Program-made: the position numbers and the translations under genes
From: Cupriavidus oxalaticus
GTDB taxonomy: Bacteria > Pseudomonadota > Gammaproteobacteria > Burkholderiales > Burkholderiaceae
NCBI RefSeq assembly: GCF_004768545.1
Contig: NZ_CP038637.1
Location: 1 to 64,000, forward strand
Reading direction: 5' to 3'
Length of the DNA: 64,000 nucleotides
Shown here: positions 1 to 9,700 of the stretch, in pieces
Layout of the letters: each line of letters starts with the position of its first letter
Position numbering within the stretch: the first letter of the stretch is position 1
Notes under the pieces: generated by a model
Told to the model about the DNA's origin: nothing
Seen by the model: the letters and a program-made list of their open reading frames with translations, nothing else
Database searches by the model: none

Positions 1-332
1 AACTGAAGAAGCGCTCCAGTCCGTGGTTGCGGTGGCACATCACGAAGATCTCCAAGAACCGTCTAAGAGCCTCGCGCTCGCATGGCGAGGCCTTCAACAC
101 TGGCGTACTTGCACAGCCCATTGCCAATCGGCTCATCGACAGTAGCCGTCGCAGCAGCGATTTCCCTGCCGTCATGAAGCGGATAGGCATCGAGGGTATG
201 GACGAAACCCGGCAACAAGTCGAGGAAAGCGCATTCAGGCTGAATCTAACGATGATCCTGATCATGGGGTAGTCGTGGGCTATCTCATCCTCGGCACGAT
301 GCGCACTGGGCAGGATCTCTCCAGTGCAATGA
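1..332 (+). pseudogene. C-terminus of PilR-like inner-membrane pilus protein (GspF family), frameshifted
   Basis: The window opens inside a gene read in the frame beginning at base 3. The last helical stretch, ESAFRLNLTMILIMG, runs into a TAG at 270-272. One frame over the protein continues naturally as VVVGYLILGTMRTGQDLS. Adding a single G to the G run at 266-269 restores the reading frame. The amphipathic helices followed by a final hydrophobic segment fit the end of a GspF/PilR platform protein of the type IVb pili on conjugative plasmids, and the prepilin gene follows directly. A TGA at 330-332 may be the true stop, but that would need a second indel. The PilR name rests on position and hydrophobicity, because most of the gene lies outside the window. 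Confidence 0.5.
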
Positions 333-406
333 AAGAGCCAACTCAATCACCAGCAGCACCGCCGCTAAGCGGCGAAACGTACTTTCCAACGAAAAGGAGC
401 ACTCTT

Positions 407-978
407 ATGAATCAATCGCGCACTTTCCGCAAAATCAACGTTCGTAGCATTCGCAAGCAGCAGGGCGGTTTCACCCTGGTGGAGCTGCTGATTGCTGCAG
501 TGCTCCTGGCTCTCGGCATTGCCGGCATCTATAAGGGTGTCTCCGACTACATGTCCAACGACCGCGCGAATCGCGAGATGAAGGAGTTGCCGGCCATCAT
601 TACTGCGATCCAGCAGAAAATACGCGCTAGCGACAGAACTACGCCGGCGCAACCACGGCAGGCTTGATTAACCTGGGTATTTTTCCGCAGTCCTGGGTCG
701 TCGGCGCCACGGTTCAAAACCGCTGGGGCGGGTACCGTTACCGTTGGTACTGCGACTCTCGTGTCGGCAAACGATGCCCTGACGCTATCCTTCACGCAGG
801 TTCCCCAGGCGGAATGCGCGGACGTCATCCCTGGCGTGGAGCAGAACGTGCGCGTTGTCACGGTGGGCGGCACTTCGGTAAAGGCAAACAACGCGCAGAC
901 CGACAGGACGGCGCTGGCACGGCCTGTGCAGCGGGCGGTGTGGCAAATACCGTCGTCTACACCATCGGCAAGGCATAA
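407..978 (+). pseudogene. pilS: PilS-like type IVb prepilin, three frameshifts
   Basis: The product starts MNQSRTFRKINVR and carries the class III/IV prepilin cleavage motif QQGG|FTLVELLIAAVLLALG, a short basic leader, G/F cleavage and a hydrophobic helix. Around base 636 the frame changes and continues NYAGATTAGLINLGIFPQSW. Near 730 it changes again to GTVTVGTATLVSANDALTL, and near 911 a third time to AGTACAAGGVANTVVYTIGK, with TAA at 976-978. The reconstructed protein has the late cysteine pair (AEC...TAC) expected of the disulphide loop of PilS/TcpA-type pilins. It would be the major subunit of the thin pilus used in liquid mating. As written only an 86-residue fragment could be made. Each break is one base, so decay and sequencing error are both possible. 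Confidence 0.75.
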
Positions 979-1012
979 CCGGACTGAAAACGGATCAGGA
1001 GAACGGACGGTG

Positions 1013-2021
1013 ATGAACGGCGACTTCCCCATCGATGACATGCTGTGGCTTGAGGCTTCTAGCTTCGTGACTGGCATGTGGATCTCGATGACATCGAGAA
1101 GACTGTGGTATTTCGTCCCTTGCGGGATGGTGAGGCAACGGCCGCAGTCCATCCCGTCCCGGGTTCCGCAGTCGATGCTCCCGGTGCGCGACGCTATCGC
1201 GCAAGTCCTTAAGCAAAAGTCGGCGACAGCACCGTAAAGAGTCTGTCGTTTGCAGTCGGCAAGCTGTTTTTCCGAGGCGAACGGATTCGACCAGGTCGAT
1301 ATGCACTCCGGCTTTCGCCGAAAGTAGTCCAGAATCTTGGCGAGCTGAAGCTGGGGGCCGAGGCATCGCAGCTCCTCCTGGACGAGGACTTCCGCAAAGG
1401 CGGTTTGATCCTGGTTGCCGGCGACACAGGGTCTGGCAAGACAACGACGGCCTACGCAACGGTCAAGGAACGGCTGGCGCGCTACGGTGGCTATTGCCTG
1501 ACTGTCGAAAGTCCTGTCGAGAAGGAGCTGGAGGGCTTTCATGGTGACGGCTACTGCGAACAGGTGGACGCGACCAACACGGGCTTCAAGTCCGAGGTGG
1601 CCAGCGCGATGCGCAAGTTCCCGGCTGAGACTCGTTCGATGTTCTTCTTCGGCGAAGTGCTTGATGAAGAGGCGGCAGCCGAGTTAGCGCGGCTGATCGG
1701 GCGCGGCCATCTCGTCATCACCACCATCCATTCAGCCACGATGGAACAGGCCATTGAGATGCTGATCGCATTGCCGAGCGAGGCGGCGAAACTTACGCGC
1801 GCAGCCTTATCGGGCAAAACCTGCGGGCTGTCGTCCACCAAAAGCTGGAGAATCAACGGGCGATGGTGCGATGCCTGCGTGTCACGCAGGAGGTCGCAAA
1901 CATCATCTCGGATTCCGCGGCGGATCTGAAAACGCTCGCGACGGCAATCGATCAGCAGCGACGCCAGGCAAGCACTCAGCTGCTTGGGCGGGCCGCATTT
2001 CAATCCCAGATGCGCCCGTAA
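1013..2021 (+). pseudogene. PilT/GspE-type pilus ATPase, about four frameshifts
   Basis: The likely start is ATG 1013 behind AGGAGAA. Reading pieces in successive frames gives one secretion-ATPase-like protein: MNGDFPIDDMLWLEASSF, then DLDDIEKTVVFRPLRDGE, then VRDAIAQVLKQK. A long piece follows with Walker A GDTGSGKTTTA, an Asp/Glu-box segment FFGEVLDEEAA and a His-box GHLVITTIHS. A final frame runs SLIGQNLRAVVHQKLENQ to TAA 2019-2021. Shifts fall near 1078, 1165-1195, 1220 and 1795. Order and motifs suggest the PilT-like ATPase that lies between the prepilin and PilV genes in some integrative-element pilus clusters. In its present form it cannot make a full-length product. Confidence 0.7.
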
Positions 2022-2030
2022 GGGACCACT

Positions 2031-3482
2031 ATGCACCGTATTAGACTGCACCGTCGTTCGAGACCCCGCAAAGGCCAGGGTGGCTTCACGATTGTCGAGA
2101 TGCTGATCGCGTCGACGCTGCTGGCAATTGGTCTGTCTGCAGGTATGTGGGCAGCGCGCCAAGAGGCGCTAGCTGATGCCTTCGAGGCTCAGGGCGAGAC
2201 TCTGAAGGCTATCGGCAACGCGGGCGGCAACGAGTACATCCTGCGTTACTACAACGAGCTGCAGAAGGCTGCGCCAAGCATTCCAGGCGTGGCGGACCCG
2301 TATCAGCCCACGATGGCCGAGTTGAAGGCCATTGGTCTGCCGATTCAGAATTTTGCAGACACGGGCTGGACCAACCTGCCATATCGCTTCCGCTTCCAGC
2401 GCGTGCCTGTCGGCTGCACGCCTCCAGCTTGCGATGTGAACGGTCTCGTCTACTTGGCCGGTCCATTGACGGATCCCGCGACCGGTGGTGTGTACGGTCG
2501 AGGCCTCGGCGAAGCGATTACGGCTATCGGAGGCGATGGCGGCTTCTCGGACGATCTCAGCCCAGGCACGATCTCTGGCTTCGGAGGCCAGTGGAATCAA
2601 TCCAATCCCATGGGCGCGCAAGTCGGGACGCTGGCCATGCAGGTCGGCTATGCCACGCTGGGCTGGCAGCAATTCCTGCGCCGGGATGGTTCGCTGCCGA
2701 TGACGGGCACGCTGAACATGCGCGATACCGCAGGTGCTCGTCACGATATCGCGAACGTCAACGCCATCGATGCTCAGTCTGCGAGCCTCCCTGGGTCCAG
2801 CAACGCCAACAGTATGCGTGTTGGTAGTACCTACTTTTACGGCGACACGCAGAATGCGGCAGTTCGTTCCCAGCCTGGCGGCGGCTTCTATGTTCAGGAC
2901 GTAAACGGCAACGCAGCTGATATCAAGTCGTCCAGGGATATCTACACTCGTGACGTATACGCGAACACCACACAGGCGAACGAAAGTTACGTGAACGGGT
3001 GGTTCCGCGCCCGCAATGACGCGGGTATGTATTGGGAGAAATGGGGAGGCGGCTGGTATATGAGCGACCCCAGCTGGATTCGCGCGTACAACGGCAAGAA
3101 CATTTGGACGCCCGGCACACTTCAAGCGGACGGCAGCGTGAGTTCCGGATACATCTCGTCTTGGGGGCGAGTTCGCTCGGGCGAGTATATGCAGATCGAC
3201 GGGATCGCGAATGAAAATTGGGGATGTGGCCCGAATGGACTGGTCGGTCGAGATGGGCCCGGCGCGCTCCTCAGTTGCCAGAACGGTCTTTGGAAGAAGC
3301 TGGGAGGCGGCGACCCCCCAGCTGGCTCCCTGTGCGGGGTTCAGTGGAACACCGGGGCACCTACTGTCTCATGCATGGGAATAGGCTGGGGCGGTGGCCC
3401 AATGGCATGTCCGGGGGGATGGGGAAGAACCGAGGTGCTGGTAGAGGGTGGCAACCATATGTATATGTGCGTTAAGTATTAG
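2031..3482 (+). CDS. pilV: PilV-like minor pilin / pilus-tip adhesin
   Basis: This intact 483-aa protein has a prepilin leader ending QGG|FTIVEMLIASTLLAIGL, so it is a pseudopilin processed by a prepilin peptidase. The stretch SLPMTGTLNM...ARHDIANVNAI is the conserved hallmark at the end of the constant part of PilV proteins. In R64 the segment after it is exchanged by a shufflon and decides which recipient lipopolysaccharide is bound. The variable-type C-terminus (about 250-483) is rich in Gly, Trp and Asn, and a cysteine-containing end (CGVQW...CMG...CPGGW) probably forms the receptor head. No alternative cassettes or inverted shufflon repeats were found downstream. It starts ten bases after the ATPase stop and ends before a terminator. 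Confidence 0.85.
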   Translation: MHRIRLHRRSRPRKGQGGFTIVEMLIASTLLAIGLSAGMWAARQEALADAFEAQGETLKAIGNAGGNEYILRYYNELQKAAPSIPGVADPYQPTMAELKAIGLPIQNFADTGWTNLPYRFRFQRVPVGCTPPACDVNGLVYLAGPLTDPATGGVYGRGLGEAITAIGGDGGFSDDLSPGTISGFGGQWNQSNPMGAQVGTLAMQVGYATLGWQQFLRRDGSLPMTGTLNMRDTAGARHDIANVNAIDAQSASLPGSSNANSMRVGSTYFYGDTQNAAVRSQPGGGFYVQDVNGNAADIKSSRDIYTRDVYANTTQANESYVNGWFRARNDAGMYWEKWGGGWYMSDPSWIRAYNGKNIWTPGTLQADGSVSSGYISSWGRVRSGEYMQIDGIANENWGCGPNGLVGRDGPGALLSCQNGLWKKLGGGDPPAGSLCGVQWNTGAPTVSCMGIGWGGGPMACPGGWGRTEVLVEGGNHMYMCVKY

Positions 3483-3502
3483 AGATCGAGGCCGATAGAG
3501 AC

Positions 3503-3541
3503 GAGAGCTGCACGGAGAAGCTACCGGGCGGCTCTTTTCTT
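3503..3541 (+). terminator. Rho-independent terminator after pilV
   Basis: AGAGCTGC (3504-3511) pairs with GCGGCTCT (3528-3535) with one G-U pair, and is followed by TTTCTTT. It closes the pilus operon, so the acetyltransferase behind it probably has its own promoter. Confidence 0.7.
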
Positions 3542-3570
3542 TGATGACGTGGTAAGTATTGACTTTGTAA

Positions 3571-4188
3571 ATGTCGTTCGTACTGTATCTGGCTCTATTA
3601 TTGCGCAGGCGGATCTCCGCAGATATCGCATGCCATTTTTTCAATTCAGCATGGCTCTCGCGGAGTCATCGCCACAGGATTCTGCGACGGGCCTTCCCGG
3701 CAGTGCACGCCAAATCCAGCATTGCCAGGCCTTTCCACGCTGGTACCTCAGGAAACTTCCTCCTTGGCTACCGTAGCTTCATGAACAGCGGGTGCGTCGT
3801 GCTTAATGGTGCGGAGGTTCGCATCGGCGAGCATGTGCTTGTGGGGCCAGGCGTAAAGTTCTGCACTGACACGCATCATGTTGACCCTATCCTTCGGCAC
3901 AACGAACCGCACTCGTTCAGTAGGCCAATCACGGTAGGCGATCATGCGTGGATCGGCGCTGGTGTTGTGATCTGTCCAGGCGTTGTCATCGGGCAGCATG
4001 CCGTCGTGGCTGCTGGCTCGGTAGTGACGCGAGAGGTTCCGGCATTCTCTCTCGTGGCTGGCAGTCCCGCCGTCCACAAGCGGACGTGGTCAAACGCAGA
4101 GCAATTCGGGCTGCATACTCCTCACCCCATGACCCACCACGCGCTGACCGACGCGACGCCAAGCATGGGCTTGCGCGACGCAGCGTAG
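3571..4188 (+). CDS. NodL/LacA/Maa-type hexapeptide O-acetyltransferase
   Basis: The 205-aa protein contains left-handed beta-helix repeats and the family signatures. FMNSGCVVLNGAEVRIGEHV is followed by GPGVKFCTDTHHVDP, which holds the catalytic His of the TxxHxxD type. Later come PITVGDHAWIGAGVVICPG and AAGSVVTREVPAFSLVAGSP. Such enzymes transfer acetyl from acetyl-CoA to a sugar hydroxyl as cytosolic trimers. Residues 1-50 match the family poorly and may be a replaced N-terminus. The gene sits between the pilV terminator and an unrelated operon. The substrate is unknown; a pilus glycan or surface polysaccharide is only a guess from position. Confidence 0.8.
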   Translation: MSFVLYLALLLRRRISADIACHFFNSAWLSRSHRHRILRRAFPAVHAKSSIARPFHAGTSGNFLLGYRSFMNSGCVVLNGAEVRIGEHVLVGPGVKFCTDTHHVDPILRHNEPHSFSRPITVGDHAWIGAGVVICPGVVIGQHAVVAAGSVVTREVPAFSLVAGSPAVHKRTWSNAEQFGLHTPHPMTHHALTDATPSMGLRDAA

Positions 4189-4371
4189 GCGTCTCTAGGG
4201 CGCTTATCTGTTGGGGCAATGCCGAATCGCGTTGGTATGGCCCAACTTTTTTCTTGCGTCATGGGTCACAAATTAATGACCTATGCAGCGGAACAGCGCC
4301 AAATCCGTTGCCGGCTAGGCAAAAGCGTTGTCGGGCAGTGTCAAAAACGCCTTGATGTGGCAGCTAAGGTA

Positions 4372-4391
4372 CGTATCATAGGTACGATACG
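4372..4391. promoter_or_regulatory. Backbone operator site 1 (CGTATC-N8-GATACG)
   Basis: Both 6-bp arms are perfect (4372-4377 and 4386-4391), separated by 8 bp. The site lies about 20 bp upstream of the first codon of the next operon and is one of eight related sites in the window. Confidence 0.75.
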
Positions 4392-4411
4392 CAACCAACT
4401 TGAGCCGCACC

Positions 4412-5440
4412 ATGCACCCACGAGCGACGGCTTTTGCCGTCCTTGCCGAGCGTCCGCATTGGCATGACATCGCTGACCGATTCCCAAAATGGGCGGCAGA
4501 GGTAGAGCGCCTGCATGGTCCTGGCTCCCTCCTTCAAGCTGCCGTTCAGGCCAGCCATTTTTCTCACGACGAAGTTGCTGTTCTTGCAAAAGAACTGAAT
4601 AGCATCCCGAACCAGGGACGCACTGCACGCGAGATCTGCGCAGAAAAACTGCTGCTCGCGGTTCCTGCTCAGCTGGCAGACGTCGGAAGAGCGCAGTGGC
4701 TCGAAGGCGAAAAGGAAAATGCACTTAACCGCCTGAACGCCATTCCTGCCCCGGGTCTTGGTCTGCAAGCGAGGCCAAAGTCGGTGAAGCAGATGCTACG
4801 GCCCGGTAACAGCATGATGGCGCGCCTACCTGGTAACGGCGTAGTCATGATCTCTCGCACGGACCTGCAGGGGTACGAACAGGCAGTGCAGTTGCATGTA
4901 GACGCGCTGATAGCAAGGTCGTCGGGTTGCCGCGTTACGGGCCTGTTCGCGGTGGCCTCGCACGGCGGCATCGCCGAGGTCAAGCTGAGTCCTCAAATGC
5001 TGGCCGAGATTGACCGTGTTCACGATTACTACTGGCAGTCACATATTGCGGTCAACCAGCTACCCAACCGAGCGAAAGATGAGTTGCAGGACCTCGCAGA
5101 TCGCGCTGCGTTCCTCAAGCTGCTCGGCGACGCCGCGTATGCCGAATTCAAGGCCATCGAACCTGCACTTCGCTTGCATCTGGCTGATCAGCGCTTGCGC
5201 AGCGCCAGTCTGCAACTGCGAGCCCTGACCGTCGAAGCATCGGAGGCCGGTGATCTACGTTTCCTGATCGCCCGCAGCCCACAGATCTCCAGCGTTCGAG
5301 AAGCCCTGCGACGTGACGTCGCGGAGATGCTCGATACCCGTTTGTCTTCGGTGACGTCCATTCGCGACGTGCCTGAAACAAAGCTACTTCCGGCAACGGA
5401 AATCACCCGAAAGCCTGCACGCAAGCCGGCTTCTCTTTAA
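4412..5440 (+). CDS. Hypothetical protein, first gene of a backbone operon
   Basis: The protein is about 342 aa from ATG 4412; an in-frame TTG at 4400 would add four residues. There is no clear ribosome-binding site, so the start is uncertain and the message may have a very short leader after the operator at 4372-4391. It is a soluble, mainly helical protein without signal peptide or membrane segment. The C-terminus is basic (TRKPARKPASL). A central stretch, GVVMISRTDLQGYEQAVQLH, looks like a beta-alpha unit. I do not recognise a family. The next gene begins 20 bp downstream behind AGGAGCAGG, so the two are probably co-transcribed. Confidence 0.7.
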   Translation: MHPRATAFAVLAERPHWHDIADRFPKWAAEVERLHGPGSLLQAAVQASHFSHDEVAVLAKELNSIPNQGRTAREICAEKLLLAVPAQLADVGRAQWLEGEKENALNRLNAIPAPGLGLQARPKSVKQMLRPGNSMMARLPGNGVVMISRTDLQGYEQAVQLHVDALIARSSGCRVTGLFAVASHGGIAEVKLSPQMLAEIDRVHDYYWQSHIAVNQLPNRAKDELQDLADRAAFLKLLGDAAYAEFKAIEPALRLHLADQRLRSASLQLRALTVEASEAGDLRFLIARSPQISSVREALRRDVAEMLDTRLSSVTSIRDVPETKLLPATEITRKPARKPASL

Positions 5441-5460
5441 CTAGCAAACAGGAGCAGGAA

Positions 5461-6648
5461 ATGTCCATTCTCAACTCGTTCCAAGAGCAGACCGGTGCGC
5501 GTCGTCAGCTGCCCCCTACGGAGAATTTCTCCATGGAAGTCCAGGGCTACAAGCGTGATCCAGCGGGCAAGCCGTTCATCACCGGCATTCGCCAGGACAC
5601 GGGCGAAGAGGTTTGCGTCTACCTGCGACCGTATACCGGCAAGACACCCCTGAAGGCGCCTCGGGCTGAGATCAAGGACTTCTATGCCAAGCCAGGCGAG
5701 ATCTCGAGCGTCATCGAGAGCCTGCCGAACGACGAAGTCCGCAAGAACGTCATGAAGGGCTATAAGGCCAAGACCGAGCCGGGCGGCACGATCATCGTGC
5801 AGCGCGCATTCACCGATGCCGAAGGCATGGTGCAAGCCGGTTGGCTGGTATCGGCATCGAAGTACGCCGGCCATACGGTCGTGCATCCCTCCGTCATGGC
5901 GCGTGTCGATCCGGTGATCTACCGTGACAACGCTCCGGCATCGGCCACGGTCACGGTGATCAACCCGGCGATGGCTCAAGTCGTGAAGTCGGCGGAGCAT
6001 CTGCAGGGCGCGATTCTGTCGGCATTCGGCGGCAATGGCAACGAAGTTGGCGGTCGCAACGGTGTACTGATCCGCCTGAGCGACGGCCAGGTCAGCAAGG
6101 CCGTGGAAGTGGTAGTGCCGCGCATCAAGAATAAGGAGAGCGGTGAGTATTCGGATTTGCCGTTTGATGAAGCGACCGTCCGGTTCCTGCAGTCCTCGAC
6201 TGGCAAGCAGATTTCCGGCTTCGCCGCGAACCCGGATTTGAAAGTCGAAGTCATGCCGCTGGCGTCGCTGTCGATGGGCAGCCAAACCAAAGCCGGCTAC
6301 GAGCAGAACGGCGGCAAGCTGGACGTTGCCAACCGCGCGTATCGTCTGGATCGCGAAGACCAAAGTGAAACCGGCTTTGCGGAGTCCTACCTGGTGCTGC
6401 ATCGACTGCCCAACGATGCCAAGGTCTTCACCATGGCCGAGCCGCTCTCGAACAAGCCGCAACTGTTCCATGCGCGCGACGTTGCCACGGCGAACTACGT
6501 CGGCCATAGCGTTACGGCGGAGGCGCGCGATCTGAGCGAAGGCACTCGTGCGGAGGCCGGCTTCGAGGATGAAGAGGACTTCGACCTGCACGACGTCGTG
6601 CCGGAGACGGCTGCCCCCACGCATACCGCCTCGCGCATGCGCATGTAA
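5461..6648 (+). CDS. Hypothetical protein with basic RxRM tail
   Basis: The 395-aa soluble protein starts behind a strong ribosome-binding site (AGGAGCAGG). The first third is beta-rich (FSMEVQGYKRD, VCVYLRPYTGKTPLKAPRAE). The last 45 residues are acidic and probably disordered (GFEDEEDFDLHDVVPE), followed by Thr/Ala-rich sequence and the terminal tail ASRMRM. The same kind of tail ends many unrelated proteins in the window. A strong terminator follows, making this the end of the two-gene unit that begins at 4412. No catalytic motif was recognised. A DNA-handling role is possible from its neighbours but not shown. Confidence 0.75.
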   Translation: MSILNSFQEQTGARRQLPPTENFSMEVQGYKRDPAGKPFITGIRQDTGEEVCVYLRPYTGKTPLKAPRAEIKDFYAKPGEISSVIESLPNDEVRKNVMKGYKAKTEPGGTIIVQRAFTDAEGMVQAGWLVSASKYAGHTVVHPSVMARVDPVIYRDNAPASATVTVINPAMAQVVKSAEHLQGAILSAFGGNGNEVGGRNGVLIRLSDGQVSKAVEVVVPRIKNKESGEYSDLPFDEATVRFLQSSTGKQISGFAANPDLKVEVMPLASLSMGSQTKAGYEQNGGKLDVANRAYRLDREDQSETGFAESYLVLHRLPNDAKVFTMAEPLSNKPQLFHARDVATANYVGHSVTAEARDLSEGTRAEAGFEDEEDFDLHDVVPETAAPTHTASRMRM

Positions 6649-6666
6649 TACCTCGTTCGCCTTCTG

Positions 6667-6690
6667 GGCCGCCCGCGGGCGGCCTTTTTT
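6667..6690 (+). terminator. Strong rho-independent terminator
   Basis: GGCCGCCC and GGGCGGCC form a perfect 8-bp stem with a GC loop, followed by six T (6685-6690). It separates the 5461 gene from the large methylase-helicase gene. Confidence 0.9.
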
Positions 6691-6717
6691 CTGCATCAAC
6701 TCCTGCTTTCCAAGACT

Positions 6718-9700
6718 ATGTCCAGCTCCCCGACAATGCGTTGGCTTGATTTGTCCGCACACAACGCGCGTCTAGCGCTATATCAGGCGGACGACCGAAC
6801 TACCCACCTCATCGTTGCCGGAGTTGCTTCGGGTTCGCAGCAGTGGCAGGAGCTGGAGGCGCTTGGTTTCGTGGCCTCCGCCTCTGGCAAGACCCTGATC
6901 CGAGAGGGGGCTGATCTGAACAGCCGCGCGCTTCGCCAGATCTTCCCGCGCGCGGCTATCGCGGACATGGAAGTGTCGCGGGTCTGGATCAAGGCGAAGG
7001 CACAGGCAGCCTCGCAGAAGTCCGCGCGACACGATGCTGAGGCGAGAAAGCGCAGCGCCGACAGTGACGTCCGTCTACTCGGCGTCAATCATGCTGGACA
7101 CCCCGTTTTCGAAGGCAAATCCGGTCGGTTCTATCGGTATCAAGGTTCCCAGGTCTATGAGGACCGCTCCTATGTCGCAGCCAGCGCAACCGCAAACGAA
7201 CGCAGTGCACGCGGTGCCGAGTGGCTGCGTGCCGATGACGACACCGGCCTGCAGTTCTGCGCAGACGGCTTTATTCAGGAGATGCTCGGCGGGCGGAACA
7301 TGCGACAAGCGGATCTGCGGCTGTTTGCGCAAGCAGCATTCGGCGCTGAGAAGCCGCTAGCTGCGTCCGACACCCGGCTGCGCCAGGCACAGGAAGCCAT
7401 TGAAGCCGCCATGCAGCGCGAACTCACTCGCACTGCAGATTCTGCCACCGATGAGGCCTTCGCTCACGCCGTTTCCCTGAGCGACAAGCAGCCGGTCTTC
7501 ACATTCCGCACGTCCACCAGTGTTGAGAATCAGCAATACTCCACACCGTTGCCGATGTCGGTAGCAGCGCAGAGGATTCTGGCGCCCGCATCCGGCGAAT
7601 CGGTCCTGGAGCCGACCATCGGCAACGCAAGCCTGGTCGCACTCTTTCCCGCGGACGTGGCTGTTACCGGCGTCGAGATCGATCCCAAGAGAGCGGAGCA
7701 GACCCGATTCAGTAGCGAGGTGAACGGCAAGCCGATCACCGTGATCGAGGGCGATTTCATCGGCATTGGCCAGCGCGGAGGCAAGGACTATGACCGAGTG
7801 ATCGCGAACCCGCCTTTCGGCGGCTTGCAGCAGTCTGTCGTAGTCGAGGATCTGCGCTGTACCCGCATCGACCACCTCATCGCAATCAAGGCGCTGCAAC
7901 GGCGCAAGGCGGATGGCCGAGGGGTATTCATCATCGCCGCGGACCGCGAGAGTCTTGTGCACCCCGGCAAGATTGCTGGGGGCAGCAAAGCGTTCTTCGC
8001 TTGGTTGTCCGACCACTACGAGCTTGAGGACGTAGTTGAGCTGAACGGTGCCCTGTATCGGAAGCAGGGGTCGGAGTACCCCGTGCGCATGGTCACGGTG
8101 GGACGTCGGCGTACCGACGCTGAGGCCTCGGAGGCGCTGCGGACCAAGGACTACCGCCTTGGTGACACCCTGCCGGTGCTCCATACGTGGGATTCGCTCT
8201 GGTCCCATGCAAAGGCACTTTCCGACCGCCTGTCCCAAAAGGCTGCCGACGCATCGCAACTCGCTGGCGCTGAGCCGGTCGCTAGCGAAGCTACGGACGC
8301 CCACCCGGTTGAATCCGAGGACGTCGAAGCCGAAGCGCTCCCGGTACAGGCCATTGACCTGACGGGCGACGATGGGACGAAGCCGGATGCCGCAGAGGAG
8401 ACCGCGCACTCGCCGAAGGAAGAGAACGAGTACCAGGCCCCGTACGTGCCGGCGTCCCAGATTAGCGAGCCGACCGCAATGACGCCGCGAAACTTGCTTG
8501 AACCAGTGCGTAAGGCGTTGGCAAGGCTGACCGATGAAATCGGCGAGAGCGTCGACAGCTATGTCGCTCGGAAACTCGACTTCACACCGGAAGATCTCGA
8601 AATTGCGTTCACTGCAGAACAAGTAGACGCCATCGCGCTGGCAATTAAGCGTAGCGAAGAAGGGCGCGGCTTCATTCTGGGGGACCAGACGGGCCAAGGA
8701 AAGGGGCGCGTACTGGCTGGCATTGCACGCTACGCGGTACTCAACGGGAAGGCGGTTACGTTCTGCACGGAGAAAGCGAACCTCTTCTCAGACTTCTGGC
8801 GTGACTTGAAGGACATCGGCACCGAAGATCTGTTCCGTCCGATGATCCTGAATGCGGATGAGCCCATTCGCAATATGGATACCAACAAAGTCGAGATCAA
8901 AGCGACGAAGGCCGGCGAGCTGCAGCGCATCATGGACGCCAAGCTGTCAGTGCGCGACGCCGGCTACAACATCATGTTCGCTACCTACTCGCAGTTCAAC
9001 CGCGAGGCAATAAAGAGCAAGAAGGCAGACTGGATTTCGGACGGCGTTAAGGGCAGTGTCATGATCTTGGACGAGTCCCACGTTGCCGCGGGCGATTCGA
9101 ACATCTCCGACAACATTGCGCGCGCAGCTGAGTATTGCGACGCCGCTATCTACTCGAGCGCGACGTATGCCAAGGGCGCCAAAAACATGCGTGCGTACCG
9201 CAAGGTCTTCCCCGAAAGCGTACAGGTGGAAAGTCTTGCGGACACCCTGGCAGTCGGTGGGGAGCCCTTGCAGGAAGTGCTTTCAGCGATGCTGGCGGAG
9301 GAGGGCGTCTTCATCCGTCGCGAACATGACCTGTCCAAATTGGAATTCCGGACGGTGGTCGCGAGCAAGAATGCCGCCGACTATGAATCGTGGGCCGATT
9401 CTCTGAGCGCCGCTCTGCGCGAAATGGCTTACTTCTCCGGTGACGTAACCCGGATCACGAAGCGGATGAACAAGGCCATCAAGAAGGAGTTGGAGAAGCT
9501 GCCGGAAGCCGCCCGGAAGGGGAACCGCATGGGTGTTTCCTATCAGAGTTTCGGCTCGCGCCTCTACAACATCCTGCGGCAATTCAGCCTGGCGATCAAG
9601 GTTGACGATGCGGCTGAAGCCGCGGCGAACGCGCTGCGTGAAGGCCGCAAGCCGGTGCTGGTAGTCGAACAGACATTCGAAGCCTTGCTCAAGGAAGCGC

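Noticed and set aside
547..1542. Long minus-strand open frame of 331 codons opposite the pilus genes
   Set aside because: No recognisable protein; it is the mirror of the coding strand in a GC-rich region, and the pilin and ATPase motifs lie on the plus strand.
3483..3570. Shufflon repeats or alternative PilV ends
   Set aside because: No inverted 19-bp type repeats or open reverse cassettes were found after pilV.
5437..6762. 441-codon minus-strand frame opposite the 5461 gene
   Set aside because: No motif or start signal; the plus-strand gene has a strong ribosome-binding site, a terminator and the shared tail.
7357..8697. 446-codon minus-strand frame opposite the methylase-helicase
   Set aside because: The plus strand carries clear methylase and helicase motifs; this frame has none.
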